A program made the position numbers and the translations under genes. From contig CADCXA010000050.1 in NCBI GenBank assembly GCA_902806565.1, positions 186,001 through 250,000 on the forward strand: a stretch of DNA of 64,000 nt, written 5' to 3'. The DNA is from Hypoxylon rubiginosum. Taxonomy: Eukaryota > Ascomycota > Sordariomycetes > Xylariales > Hypoxylaceae. The notes under the pieces were generated by a model. The model ran no database searches. It saw nothing but the letters and a program-made list of their open reading frames with translations, and was not told where the DNA came from. Shown in pieces: positions 1-11,952 of this stretch; positions within the stretch are counted from its first letter, which is position 1, and each line of letters starts with the position of its first letter.

Positions 1-592
1 GTAGAAGGATGGGATGACGATGGATCAATTTTCAATTTCCTTACCCTAAAGGCCCCCCTGCCCCCTGAAGGCTTACATAATAAACTCCCTCGCAGGTCCT
101 GAAACAGCCTGACCTGTCACTATCGGGTCACTATGGGAAGGGGAAGACCCACTCTTGTCAGCCCAAGTTCCACCAATCTTCATTACATGCTTATCGACGT
201 TCTAATTTGGGCGATAGACTAGCGCAATTAGCGAAGTTTCTTGAACTCGACACCTTTTTGATTTAGTAACCCGTCCCTGTACATCCGTACCTCGTAACTC
301 ATGCATTTGACGACGACATCGACGACGACGTGAATCGATACAAGCAATCATCCTCGAATATTCCCAATTCCGTCCCCCTACTCTCGTTATACAGGCCTCG
401 TTATCGCATTCTTACTCATGAATCTGTAGAGGTATCGCACGCGTCCCTAGACCCCAGCCTTCACGGCGCCTTTCCCGAAAAAAAGGGTCGTACGTCTACT
501 GTACCCTCGAAATCCCTTTTACGCGCAGCCGCCGGCAAGTCAGTCACATATATCGAATGCTGCCCTCGTATGCATCTTCGACCAGCTCCAAG
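1..592. other. Intergenic region, upstream of ANP1
   Basis: No gene is supported here. Open stretches exist but begin with non-ATG codons and have no recognisable product. A GAC/GACGAC-rich short repeat lies near 309-330. The region probably holds the promoter and 5' leader of the mannosyltransferase gene that starts at 593. The left end is the window edge, so a neighbouring gene could lie just outside. Confidence 0.5.
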
Positions 593-2311
593 ATGATGTC
601 CAGGCATCATTCCACTGGAAATTCCAATGGCTACCCGCGCAGCAATACCTTCGACATCTCCCCCCATAGGTTGGTGGATCCCCCCCCTTTTCAACCCCAG
701 CGCGTCGTGGGTAGCCTGGGCTATCTGTAATCCTGTGTAAAAACAGCTTCTAACCTGTGTGCTGCCGATCAGATTCCAACCGCGCGCGTCAACACCCGCA
801 TCCCGTCGAAGGAGAAGCTTACTGACGCGACTGGGTATACTCGCTGTCGTCGTAATCTTGATTTGGCTGTTCGTCTGGCCTGGGAGCGTGTCCTTCGCCT
901 CGATATTTTCGCTGGGTCTTATAAGTACAAGTAGCGATATCTTGATGGATACCGTGCGCTATTACGATCTTTCGAATGTTCAGGGAACTGCTCGTGGCTG
1001 GGAAAGAGAAGAACGAATCCTAATGTGTGTGCCTTTACGAGATGCCGAACCGCATCTTAACATGATGTTCTCGCATCTTCGGAACTTTACCTACCCCCAC
1101 CACCTCATCGATCTCGCGTTCCTCGTCTCCGATTCAAAAGATAGGACATTAGAAGTGCTTGTAGAGAAGCTTGAGGAACTACAGGCTAGCGAGGATTCCA
1201 AACAGCCCTACGGAGAGATTTCCATTATTGAGAAAGATTTCGGCCAGAAGGTCAACCAGGACGTGGAGAGTCGCCACGGATTCGCTGCCCAGGCAAGCCG
1301 TCGAAAGCTGATGGCTCAGGCGCGAAACTGGTTGCTAAGCGCAACTCTTCGTCCGTATCACTCGTGGGTTTATTGGAGAGATGTCGACGTCGAGACCGCG
1401 CCATTCACCATTCTCGAGGACCTGATGCGCCACAACAAAGATGTCATTGTACCAAGTGAGGGCTCCCGAGACTTGTCGTGCCACCCCTTTCGTGACTAAC
1501 AATATCATAGACGTTTGGCGACCACTCCCTGATTGGCTAGGAGGCGAGCAGCCCTATGATCTAAACTCGTGGCAGGAGTCGGACACCGCGCTAGCGCTTG
1601 CCGACACATTGGACGAAGATGCGGTCATCGTAGAAGGTTATGCCGAGTACGCTACGTGGAGGCCCCACTTGGCCTATCTCCGTGACCCCTATGGTGACCC
1701 GGATATGGAAATGGAGATCGATGGAGTAGGAGGTGTCAGTATCTTAGCCAAGGCAAAGGTGTTCCGGTCTGGCGTCCATTTCCCGGCGTTTAGTTTCGAG
1801 AAGCACGCCGAGACGGAAGGGTTCGGCAAGGTAAGGACTATTGCAATTCTCTCATAATCACAGCTAACATTTGGATGCAGATGGCCAAACGCATGCAATT
1901 CTCGGTTGTTGGACTACCTCATTATACGATCTGGCATTTGTACGAACCTAGCGTCGATGATATTCGACATATGGAAGTAAGTCGCAATGCTAGCAATAAT
2001 TTACTAATCAAGTGCTAATATGAAATCAGGAGATGGAAGCAGATCGTCAAGCTAAGGAAGCTGAAGAACAAGAAAAGCAACAGCGGGAGTCGAAGATAAA
2101 AGAGCAATTTGGCGACGCTAACAGTCAATGGGAACAGGACAAGTCTGAGATACAGAACCTTGCCAAAGAAGCACAGAAGGAGCAGAAGTCCGAATCCCAG
2201 AAGATCTCGGAGTCAGAAAGCAAAGAGGAATCCAGTCCAGACTCGAAGAAAGCTGCTGCCGGTGAGGCCGAGGAGAAACCTAAGAACAACCAATTCAGGG
2301 CAGATGCCTAG
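593..2311 (+). CDS. ANP1: ANP1-type mannan polymerase subunit (GT62)
   Basis: Subunit of the Golgi mannan polymerase that extends the alpha-1,6-mannose backbone of N-glycans (Anp1/Van1/Mnn9 family). Exons: 593-726, 773-1455, 1511-1830, 1881-1976, 2030-2311; joined they give 504 aa. The N-terminus is cytosolic and Arg-rich, a signal anchor lies at about residues 65-80, and the luminal domain carries ERILMCVPLRDAEPHL at about 125-140 and YWRDVDVE, the DxD-like metal/nucleotide-sugar site, near 250. A Glu/Lys/Gln-rich tail follows, which is typical of Anp1 rather than Mnn9. The reading frame around 759 opens with GTG, but TTCTAAC plus a CAG splice site at 772 shows an upstream exon, so ATG 593 (or the adjacent ATG 596) is the better start. 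Family assignment is firm; the first exon is inferred from splice signals. Confidence 0.9.
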
Positions 2312-3310
2312 TCGACGACATCTAGGATATGGTGACCGTGACCGTGGTCGTGGCCGTAACCGTGACTATTGGCTTCTGATCATAGTCGAGCTCTGCGTCG
2401 CAGTGCCTAAGGGCCATTGCATGATAAGTGTGAGGAAGAAAAAGACCCCATTAGGGCAAGGGGAAAGCACAGGTATGTGCGGACGTGGGAGATCAACCAT
2501 GGTCACTTGTATACATGTAATAAAGAAGACCGTGATGAGGATCATGGCACAGGCGTTTCGGTAGTGTCGATGCGATGCATGATTATGAAGCATAGGATTT
2601 GAACGCAGCTGAGGGAACTGTGTCGTTCACTGTATAGACTTGTGGTTAGTAGATTAGGTATATACATATTTGTTATTCAATACCTGACGTGTGTATTTAT
2701 CTGTGATCTTTAGCAGTTGTGTTCACAATGAATCCCGAGTCATGATACATGTCCACCCCCTACATGTATGTATGTAGGTAATCTAAGGTACATACATGTA
2801 TTCACACGAACTAATTCGTTTAAGCGTGATTGGCGGATGTATTGATAACCTTATTGTTGAAGAGTTGGAGGTTTTATCGCTTTACGATTGCCGCCACGCT
2901 GTCACAATCGGATAAACACATACCGATCAATCAATATCAGCTGGCAACAGCTCCCCGACACCCTGGACCCTGAACCTGCAAGATTTCTAAAGAGAGCCCA
3001 GAACTTAAGAAGTTAACACAGATGCGATTAACAATCGTAGCTACTGCTATTAACGAACTGCTCAAGTAAACGTACCTACATACCTAAGGTACAATAACAC
3101 TCTTTGAACTTCATCTTTGAACTATGAGAATAGTCTTGGTCCCTTTGCAATACAACGACACATAGATAAAGACATCTCGAGTTTCTATCTGCGCTTGCAG
3201 CTTGTCCCTTACCGTATAAGCTTGCTAACCTCTATCTCCGATCGCATTGCGCGACACCAAGCCAGCCTCCTGGCCCGTCGTCTATAACGCACGAGTCGCC
3301 CTCGTAGGCG
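2312..3310. other. Intergenic region between ANP1 and the Arf-GEF gene
   Basis: About 1 kb without a supported gene. It should hold the ANP1 3' UTR and the promoter of the Arf-GEF. Short TACATG-type repeats occur at about 2752-2800 and the palindrome TACCTAAGGTA at 3081-3091, one of many such motifs in this window. Short ORFs at 2366-2602 on both strands overlap each other and resemble no family. Confidence 0.5.
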
Positions 3311-6300
3311 ATGATGAGCCAAAATGAACAGAACACTACGACCATGGAACCAGAGCTTGCGCCCGAGTCCAGCAGCTCTGGTCTAACCCACCTCCAAAGC
3401 ACGTCACAGACTACCACTATGAACTACAATGGCCCGGCCCTTAACACCGAATACCGAAGTCGCCCTGTCGCCGTAGCCGTCGATCCTGTGCCCTTGGTCA
3501 TATCAGAATGCATAACGGTCACTTCTGCTATGCGCAAGCATGCCCGATGGGCAGGTTCATCTGTCTCCTCTATTCTCGGGGGCAATCCGAATCCTATCCA
3601 GCTCGGCCCGCCCAGTCCCCTTCTTCGCCCTGGGAGCAAAGGATCCACGACTAGCATAGGCGCTGATGGCGCCCAGGACTTTGGAATCGCAAACCGGTGG
3701 GGGTTGCGAGGGAAGAAGGGCAAGAGCATGCAAGATAATCCCCTTATGGCTGGGTTTGGTCGTCTTCGTCATGAATTATCGAGCTGTAAAAGTAAATAAG
3801 GAGGGCTCCATTCGATACACGAAGAGTAGAAGCTAATTTGGGCTATAGATATCCACGAATTCGACGCTCCCGCACTCCTCAACCCATTCCTCCAAGTTAT
3901 ACAAGCTTCGTCGACATCCGCCCCTATAACCATCCTTGCTCTAAAAGCCATACGGAAGTTCCTCTCGTACGGCTTTATCAGCCCTAGCTCTCCGCGTTTC
4001 CCCCTTGCTATGCAGTCATTGTCGACAGCTATAACACATTGCCGGTTTGAAGCTAGCGATTCTGCCCAGGATGAGGTAGTCCTGCTGATGATCTTGCACC
4101 TTATGGAGGATATGCTTTCTGGTCCAGGAGGTGCCCTATTGAGCGACGAGAGTGTTTGCGAGATGATGGAAACCGGCTTGACCATGTGCTGCCAATCGCG
4201 ACTGTCTGAGCTTCTCCGAAGAACGGCCGAGGCGGCTATGGTCCGTATGTGCCAGATCATCTTTGAGCATCTCAAACATCTCGAAGTTGAAGCCGGGGAC
4301 GATTTAGAGGCTCTGGATAATCAAGCGAACGGGGATATGGAAGGCGTAAAAATGGTTCCGTCTACCAATGGCAACGACGTCATCGCATCTTCCGATGCCC
4401 CTGCTGGTGAACCGCGAGAGTCAACCGGATCCGAGAATACCGGCGACGACACGGATGTGAAGCCCTCGGAAGAACCTTCGGACTTTGACGACGACGACTC
4501 TGTGGAGATCAAGCCGTATTCGTTGCCGTCAATGAAGGAATTATTTAGAGTTCTCGTAGATCTTCTCGATCCCCACGATAAGCAGCAAGGCGATACGATG
4601 AGAGTCATGGCTTTACGTATAATTCATGTTGCTCTAGAGGTTGCGGGCCCGTCTATAGCAAGGCACCCAGCATTGGCTGTTGTCGCCGAGGATCGATTAT
4701 GCAGGCATCTGTTTCAGTTGGTCCGATCCGACAATATGGCTATTCTCCAGGAATCGCTCATCGTTGCGGGAACACTACTCGAGACCTGTCGAGGTGTCCT
4801 GAAACTCCAACAGGAGCTTTTCCTATCCTATCTTATCGCATGTTTGCACCCACCCGTCGAAATTCCACGGGAGGCGAATATCGACCCTTCGTTGTACGAC
4901 GGCATCCCACAAAGGCCAAGTGGTGTGAAACCTCCTCCATCGCAAGCAAGCAGCGGGAGGTCTACACCAGTTCCGGTTAAGGACCGCCAAAAACTGGGCA
5001 TGGAGGGTGGTGCTCGTAAACCGGACGCGCGGCAAGCTATGGTTGAAAGCGTCAGCGCTCTCACTCGCATGCCGACTTTCCTAGTTGAGCTTTTCGTCAA
5101 TTACGATTCGGATGCGAATCGTGGTAATTTGTGCGAAGACATGATCGGTCTTCTTTCTCGGAGCGCTCTACCTGACTCGGCGACCTGGAGCACGACGAGT
5201 GTTCCTCCGTTGTGTCTAGATGCCCTCCTGGGTTTCGTTCAATCCATAGCTGATCGTCTGGATAATGCACCAGTCTCGGATGGGTTGCCAGACCAAGCAA
5301 CTCTCCGGGAAGAGAGGCGAAGGAAGAAGACGATTGTGAAGGGTGCAACCAAATTTAACGAAAAGCCAAAGGAGGGGCTAGGATATCTTAGAGAACAAGG
5401 GGTTATCGGCAGCGATGCTGCGTCGGCCGCCAGATTCCTTCGAAGCACGTCTCGAGTGTCTAAGGCGGTTCTTGGTGAATTCATATCTAAAAGGGGCAAC
5501 GACGAGTATCTCGAAGCCTTCTTGGATCTCTTCGACTTCTCCGAGAAACGTGTCGACGAAGCAGTCCGACTTCTTCTCGAGAGCTTTAGGCTTCCTGGCG
5601 AGTCACCGCTTATCGAGCGAATAGTGACCTGCTTCGCGAAGAAGTATTTCGCCACCTCTGGCTCGGACGTGGTGGCGAGTGAGGATGCCGTGTTTATTCT
5701 GACATATGCAATCATCATGCTTAATGTCGACCAGCACAGTCCTAAGCTCAAAGGACAGAAGCGCATGGAGCTTATAGATTTTGCACGCAATTTGCGTGGT
5801 GTCAATGCCTCGAAGGACTTCCCTCCAGAATATCTCGAAATGACTTACGAGGCGATCAAGTCCGATGAAATTATCCTTCCGGATGAGCATGATAACAAGC
5901 ACGCATTCGATTATGCATGGCGAGAATTGCTGCTCAAGACCGAATCCACAGGACCGCTGGTACTTTGTAATACCAACATTTACGATGCCGACATGTTTGC
6001 AACGACTTGGAAACCCATCGTCTCGACGCTGTCTTACGTTTTCATGTCAGCTACGGATGACGCGGTCTTCTCTCGAGTCGTTACTGGATTCGATCAATGT
6101 GCTCAGATTGCTTCCAGATATGGCGTCACAGAAGCACTGGATCGCATTATCCAGAACCTTAGCTACATGACTACACTAGATGCAGATAGTCTATCTAACA
6201 CTGCTCTCAACACGGAAGTCAAGGTGTCGGACGACGGCGACAGCGTTATGGTCAGCGAACTTGCTGTTAAGCTCGGCAGGGACTTCAAAGCGCAACTCGC

Positions 6301-8490
6301 CACTCTCGTTCTATTTCGTGTGGTTAAAGGAAGCGAACATGTCATCGGTAACGGTTGGCAACACGTAAGTGCAAACGATGTATACGGCTATATTCATCTA
6401 ATGCTAATAAATGTAGATCATCCGCATATGGTTGAAACTGTTTACGAACTCCCTCATTCCATCGTTCTTTAACAAAGATCATGAGAAGTTAAAGTTACCT
6501 AAGATACCCCTACATACACCATCTCAGGTCATTGACCGAGCAGCGAAGACCGCCGATACTGGCTTGTTTTCCGCATTGTCTTCCTATATTTCGAGTTATG
6601 CAGCCGACGACCCCCCAGAGCCATCCGCCGAGGAGATTGAGAGCTCGTTGGCTACGGCGGATTGTATTAAGGCCTGCGACTTGGAAAGCGTCTTTGCAAA
6701 TATCTCGTAAGTCATTATAGAATTAATCATATCTGCACTACTAAACATGTTTTAGCATCCTTCCGGCTGAATCCCTTTCCCCATTCGTCGAAGCACTGTT
6801 GAACGAGTTGCCCGACGACGAAAGCTCCGCTGTACCCGTTATTACGGTGAAGCCAGAGAGCGTGCCTTCTTCACCTGCTAATAGCTCTAAGCCTGTATCC
6901 CGAAAAACCACGTACGATCCTGCGGTGGTATACATTTTAGAGACATGTGCCGTCCTTTCGATGCGAGATGATGAGACGGTCGAACGTCTCGGCAAACCTA
7001 TTACGGAAGCTCTGCAAATGATCTTACGTGACTCTGCTCAACACCACCCTATCCTGGTTTCTCGAGCAGCTTTTTATCAGTTCAGCATACTAAAAGTTAG
7101 CTATGTGAGTAATACTAGAAGGTCACCCAAATTTCCCCAACTGACAAGCGCATAGGATCATGATTACGTCCGACCACCAGTACTTCTGCACAGCGTATCG
7201 AGTTTCCCTAAAGAGATCCTAGCGAAGACATCGCAGCTAGTTTTACAGGGACTGAAACTCTGCATCGACCAGCCGGGTTCCCTCCGGAGCGAGATCATGA
7301 CCTCACCAGACTTCTGGGTTATTCTGCGGACTCTTGCTGGTAGCGCTAATGCCTCGCCAACCGTCTTTGAGATTTTGGAGGGCGGAGTGTCAGGCTCGCC
7401 GTCAGCAATTATTGCGGACAACTACGAAGCCGCGATTGCTCTGCTCAACGAGTATGCTACTGCTGCCAAGGTTGGTGCAGCCGTGGAACAGAAGGGCGAA
7501 AGAAGGCAGAGAATTGCACGACCACATAAGAAGGAGGCATCAAGGTACGTGCTTGTGTTATGGCATTATGTCCAATTTGTCTGACTAGTTCTAGTGATAA
7601 TGTCGTGGTGTCCCGGGGCGTTAAAGCCGTCGATCTCATTTTCAGTATGACGGATCGAATTCCTCATCTAATGAAACAGTCACACCTCGAAAATAGCGAA
7701 GGTGAGCGCCTCTTGGTATATGCATGTTGAAGAATTGAATATTAACTGTTGCAGCTTGGTCGGCATACTGGTTACCTATTTTCCAGGCTCTTACGGCCCA
7801 GTGCACCAACCCGTGCCGTGAAGTTCGATCCTTAGCATTTTCGTCGCTCCAGAGGTCTTTACTGTCTCCTGGACTGAGTTGTAGCGACCACGAAGAATGG
7901 ACTGCAATTTTTGGCGAGGTCCTATTCCCACTGATTCTGAGGCTACTGAAACCCGAAGTTTACTCGTCGGACCGTGACGGTATGAGTGAAACGAGGGTGC
8001 AAGCGGCTTCGCTTCTGTGCAAGACGTTCTTGCATTATCTAGTTCTCCTATCCAAGTGGGATGGTATGCTGGATTTGTGGTTGAAGATAATCGACATTAT
8101 GGACAGACTCATGAACAGCGGACAAGGCGACAGCTTGGTAAGCAAGATCGTTTATGGAGGCCTCATGTTCACCGCTAACCGGACATTTAGGAGGAAGCTG
8201 TACCAGAGAATCTTAAGAATGTCCTGTTATTCATGTCGAGTAGCGGATATCTCGTCCCACCGAGCAAGGACCCATCACAGGAGAACCTGTGGACAGAAAC
8301 TTGGAAGCGGATTGACCGTTTCCTGCCGGATTTGCGCACCGAATTAGCGTTGGAAGAACCGGAAGCGCCCCAAGAAACGCAGCAGCCGCCAGTAGAGACG
8401 GAACCAGGAGCGGAACCAGGAGCAGAACCAGTCCAACAACACACGGAGGAGAAAAGCAGCAATGGCGAAGAGGTAACAGTAGAATCCTGA
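3311..8490 (+). CDS. GEA1: Gea/GBF1-type Arf guanine-nucleotide exchange factor
   Basis: Large Sec7-domain exchange factor that loads GTP on Arf at the Golgi to drive COPI coat recruitment. Eight exons: 3311-3791, 3849-6364, 6417-6706, 6756-7104, 7156-7544, 7595-7701, 7755-8137, 8191-8490; 1,604 aa, a normal length for fungal Gea proteins. The N-terminal DCB region contains VISECITVTSAMRKHARW; the HUS region follows an acidic linker; Sec7 spans about residues 655-845 with the catalytic glutamate E745 in FRLPGESPLIERI; HDS-type helical repeats fill the C-terminal half. The C-terminus ends in a Glu/Pro/Gln-rich tail with the repeated unit EPGA. The usual Sec7 MLNTD motif reads MLNVDQHSP here. 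The start uses tandem ATGs at 3311/3314. The best match is Gea/GBF1 rather than Sec7/BIG, from domain order and size. Confidence 0.93.
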
Positions 8491-8982
8491 TGAGAGTTGA
8501 CAGTAAGATATCCCGTGTTGTACCATTCATTCATGAGGCTATAGGCTATAGGCTATAGAGTGCTTCTGGGACAGGACCAGAACGTCCCTAAGCATATGGA
8601 ATGTATAATAGAACTAGTCAAGAAAGCATAACTTTGGCGGTGGAAGGAAATAATACATAAGTGCACTACGTTACCACATAACTACTTAGGCAGTTGAATT
8701 TCTTGAGTGAACTGTGTTTGGATAGCTGAGACGACTAAACCCCTTCACTCAGGGGCAGATAAGACCACGATCAGGTGTGGGTAATAGGGGTCGGTTAGAA
8801 GCATGTCTAGCACCAAGAGACCCACTTATTCATAGCTTTCTAGCCACATGCAATCATTTTCTTATACCAGGTACTTAGGTAAGTACGAATGCGATGTAAA
8901 TTCGCGACTTCATCTCAAAACATCAATTTTTTACTTGCAAAGGTGATAACTACTAAAAGCAACACCGCAAGAATAGGACAAG
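8491..8982. other. Intergenic region between the Arf-GEF and snRNP genes
   Basis: Contains a short triplicated CTATAGG unit at about 8537-8558 just after the Arf-GEF stop, and a GTACTTAGGT motif at 8871-8880. No coding signal is seen. It presumably holds the 3' UTR of the upstream gene and the promoter of the snRNP gene. Confidence 0.5.
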
Positions 8983-9902
8983 ATGTCTTCCGGTCAATCA
9001 ATTGCCACGTATGTGTCATTGCACTCCGACACATACATGTTGCCCTAATTCCATCTTGTCGCGTCCATGGAACTAACCAAGGTGAGGGAATGTGTAGGGT
9101 CTACGTGCGAAACCTCGAGGAGCGCGTAAAGCTAGAGCCTCTGAAAGAGGCCTTGAAGCTCATTTTTGCCGAGTATGGCAACGTTATCGACATCATCGCT
9201 AAGCGAAACCTGAAGGCGAAGGGCCAGGCCTTCGTCGTCTTCGACCGCCCCGAATCCGCCGCCCAGGCCGTCGAGGAGCTCCAGGGCTTCGAGCTCTTCG
9301 AGAAGCCCATCCAGATCGCCCTCGCGCGTACCCGCTCCGACGCTACGGTCAAGAAGACGGGGAACCGAGAAGAGTTCGAGCTGCACCAGAGGAGACGTAT
9401 GGCTGAGAAAGGTTCGTCTGGCGAACTCGTTGATCTTCAAAGAAGAAAGAAGAAAATATTAAAAGCTGACACCCCTACCTCCTCGATAGACAAGAAGAAG
9501 GCCGCCGAAGCAGCCGAAGAGCAGAAGCGCCTCAAGCGGCCCGGCGGCGCCGCCCCGTCCTCGGCGGACGCGGGCCGGCCGACCAAGGCGGCGCGCAGCG
9601 GCCTCAAGCCGACGGCGCCGGCGGGCGCCGGCGGCCCCAACGCGGTGGTGCCGGACGAGTACCTGCCGCCGAACAAGATCCTGTTCGTGCAGAACCTGCC
9701 GGACGACTACCACGACATCGACGCGCTCGGCGGCGTCTTCGGCCGGTTCGAGGGCTTCCGCGAGGTCCGCCTCGTGCCCGGCCGCAAGGGCATCGCCTTC
9801 ATCGAGTACGAGGCCGAGGCCGGCGCCATCACGGCCAAGGAGAACACGGCCGGCATGTCGCTCGGTGATAAGTTCATCAAGGTCACGTACCAGAGGCAGT
9901 AA
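8983..9902 (+). CDS. U1A/U2B''-like snRNP protein with two RRMs
   Basis: Spliceosomal RNA-binding protein of the U1A/U2B''/SNF family. Exon 1 (8983-9008) encodes the first residues, and an 89-bp intron (9009-9097) with branch AACTAAC precedes the first RRM, so the long ORF starting at 8889 is not the true N-terminus. RRM1 has RNP2 VYVRNL and RNP1 KGQAFVVF; RRM2 has ILFVQNL and KGIAFIEY and ends four residues before the stop. The linker is Lys/Glu-rich then Ala/Pro/Gly-rich. A second intron, 9412-9489, is probable: 78 nt, frame-neutral, with GTTCGT, GCTGAC and GATAG signals; removing it joins MAEK to DKKKAAEAAEEQKR. The protein is 250 aa if spliced, 276 aa if retained. Whether it serves U1, U2 or both cannot be told from sequence alone. 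The second half of the gene is far more GC-rich than the first. Confidence 0.88.
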
Positions 9903-10274
9903 AGGTGGTAAAATTGACTGGGGGCCTCGCTATATTCATGGAACGGACAGATTGCTAGGCATCGCTTTTATACGATGGCTTCCTAGCTACATTATACCCC
10001 TTTAGTGCTTGGTAAATACCAATCATTCGTAGCGCAATTTAGTTATATGCAGTTTCGTCATTCGTATATCTTAGTAATTTGCTTCTGGAGTGGCTAGCGT
10101 CTTCATAAAAAAAAAACCAAATGCGTGGTGTAGACACTCGAGAATGCAGCATAATTCAGGTCATTAATCCTATTGGTATCAAGCGAGGAACAGTAGGTAT
10201 ACAATGATAACAACCAAACAGACATGCAGTTATGCTCCTCGAAACCGTGCCTCCCCATTCACACACCCCATCTC
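9903..10274. other. Convergent 3' intergenic region
   Basis: A tail-to-tail spacer between the snRNP gene on plus and VMA8 on minus. It contains a poly-A run near 10108-10117 and otherwise AT-rich sequence consistent with two 3' UTRs. No gene is seen. Confidence 0.5.
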
Positions 10275-11341
10275 TTAAAAGATAACGTCCTCGTCTTCTC
10301 CAGTGGCTAGTATATCCGTAGGTCCCGAATCGTCTGGCTCGACATTCTCCTGGTTCTCTTTTGCTTTGGCCTCTTTCTTTGCCTTCATCTCGGCATCTGC
10401 TGCTGCAGTATCACGTTGCTTCTTGCCAGCAACCTTCTTCAGTCGGTAGAACTCCTCTCTGTCCAGTTCGTCGAGCTCCGAGTTGATGTCTGAAGCAGCG
10501 TTAGGATTCTGCTTTTTTTTTCGTTATTAGTCGCCAAGATAAACTTACATTTGATGGTGTTCTCTGTTCGGGGAATAATGACGTGTTCTATAGCATTGAC
10601 TGTATTTCATGATTAGCTTATATCTGGGTCATAGCTCGCGCCTGGGACTTACCTCTTCGGTTCACGACCTTGATCACCTCGTCCAAGATAACGAAGGCGG
10701 TCTGCAGGCTGGCAAGCTCTACTAGCGTCTCTACCGCTCGGGCGTACGTCTCTCTGCACCTCTGTACTTGCTGGCCGCCTTTGCCTAGACCCGTCAAGCC
10801 GAAATCGTTGTTGCCTTCGGTCAGGTAGCTCTCGAAAGCGGGAAGGAGTACACCGGATACGTTCTCCTGCTTCGTGCGTAGTCGGAAGCGCGCCGATCTA
10901 GCCGACTCTTGCACCTGGTAACCAATATCGCCTCCCACAGCATAGGTGACCTCGGCCAGGGAGAAAGCAGCGATCTGCATGACCCGTCCCATCTTGCGCT
11001 TCGCCTCGTCGATCCGCCTGGTGATGTCTATGTTGCTGTTAATGTTACGGGCTGTGGAAGGGTGCTAGCGATAGTAGGATACCTCGAAAACGTCTAGATA
11101 TACACATTAGCAAAAGCAGCGTGATACGGTAAGGATAGTACGTACTTGGTGAGGGCTTCGCTCTTGCGCTTCAACAAGCTGTGACCTGTCTCGGCTCCCT
11201 TGAGCTTCGCTTTCATGAGACCCAACGACTGCCGCGTCGGGAAGACGGCCTCTCGATCCTGGAAGCCATGTTAATGTCGTGCAAAGCTTCAAGCCAAGCT
11301 GCCCTATCGTTGCGGATATTACGTACTCCAGCTCCAGACAT
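10275..11341 (-). CDS. VMA8: V-type ATPase subunit D
   Basis: Central-stalk subunit D of the vacuolar H+-ATPase; it couples ATP hydrolysis in V1 to rotor movement. Six exons read on minus: 11341-11327, 11258-11146, 11093-11083, 11027-10653, 10599-10549, 10489-10275; 254 aa. The N-terminus starts MSGAGDREAVFPTRQSLGL, the family's conserved opening, followed by KAKLKGAETGHSLLKRK, RRIDEAKRKMGRVMQIAAFS and a long central helical region, then IEHVIIPRTENTIKYINSEL and a Lys/Glu-rich acidic tail. Exon 3 is only 11 nt yet is needed to restore the conserved KRFRDITRR segment. All introns have GT-AG ends. It is head-to-head with SYF1, sharing a 0.6-kb upstream region. Confidence 0.95.
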
Positions 11342-11952
11342 GGTGAAGTACCGACCGTATTCCGGTCGTCGACTACTTTATGGGAGGTGAGCAGGGATGC
11401 TATAGAGGCAGACCGAATACGCCCTAGAAAGAATTGAGGGAAGCTGATTGGAAGGGAATGGGAGGTTTGTTGCTAAGGGCTCGTGATGCTACTACTACTA
11501 AGAGCTGGGAGAGTCTGAGAGTTCCTAGGTGAAGTCCCACTTTTGAAGTACATATGCAACTAGACAGTACATGACGGAGCTTCACCTCCAGGGTTGTCTG
11601 GATTATTACATAGCCCCGCTATTCGAGATGTTTAGAATGTTTAGATTTACTAGTTGAATAAGACAAAGCCGAGTGGCTCCACAGCAACGGCGCCATGGCC
11701 GTGGAACCCAAAAAATCCTACGAGGAACCAATCCTTGAAGTTTTTAAAATAGTACAGAAAGTTGTCGCGCTCACGGCCAACACCCACGGACGCCTCTTAG
11801 ATACGTCTTTTAACGATCTGAGGTCAAATACCAGTCGCTCACTTCCTGGTACGTTCACGACGATGCCCTGACTCTCCCGATTACCACGTCGACCCGCAGG
11901 CATTTTCTGCGAGCCATCGCGCATCACGGCAAATCGACGGGTATCGCCCAAA
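11342..11952. promoter_or_regulatory. Divergent promoter region of VMA8 and SYF1
   Basis: A 611-bp spacer between two head-to-head gene starts, so it must contain both promoters and 5' leaders. No clear TATA box stands out. One in-frame stretch upstream of the SYF1 start lacks an ATG, which supports the start at 11953. Confidence 0.6.

Noticed and set aside
330..596. 88-codon plus-strand frame upstream of ANP1
   Set aside because: It begins with GTG, has no family resemblance and overlaps the probable 5' leader and first ANP1 codon.
759..776. Start of ANP1 at 759
   Set aside because: The codon is GTG and sits inside an intron with clear branch and acceptor signals; an upstream ATG exon fits better.
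8889..8982. Start of the snRNP gene at 8889
   Set aside because: The reading frame from 8889 runs through the leader and an intron; the ATG at 8983 spliced to 9098 gives the conserved start of RRM1.
9437..9713. Antisense ORFs under the GC-rich half of the snRNP gene
   Set aside because: Ala/Arg-rich composition caused by high GC3 on the coding strand; no family resemblance.
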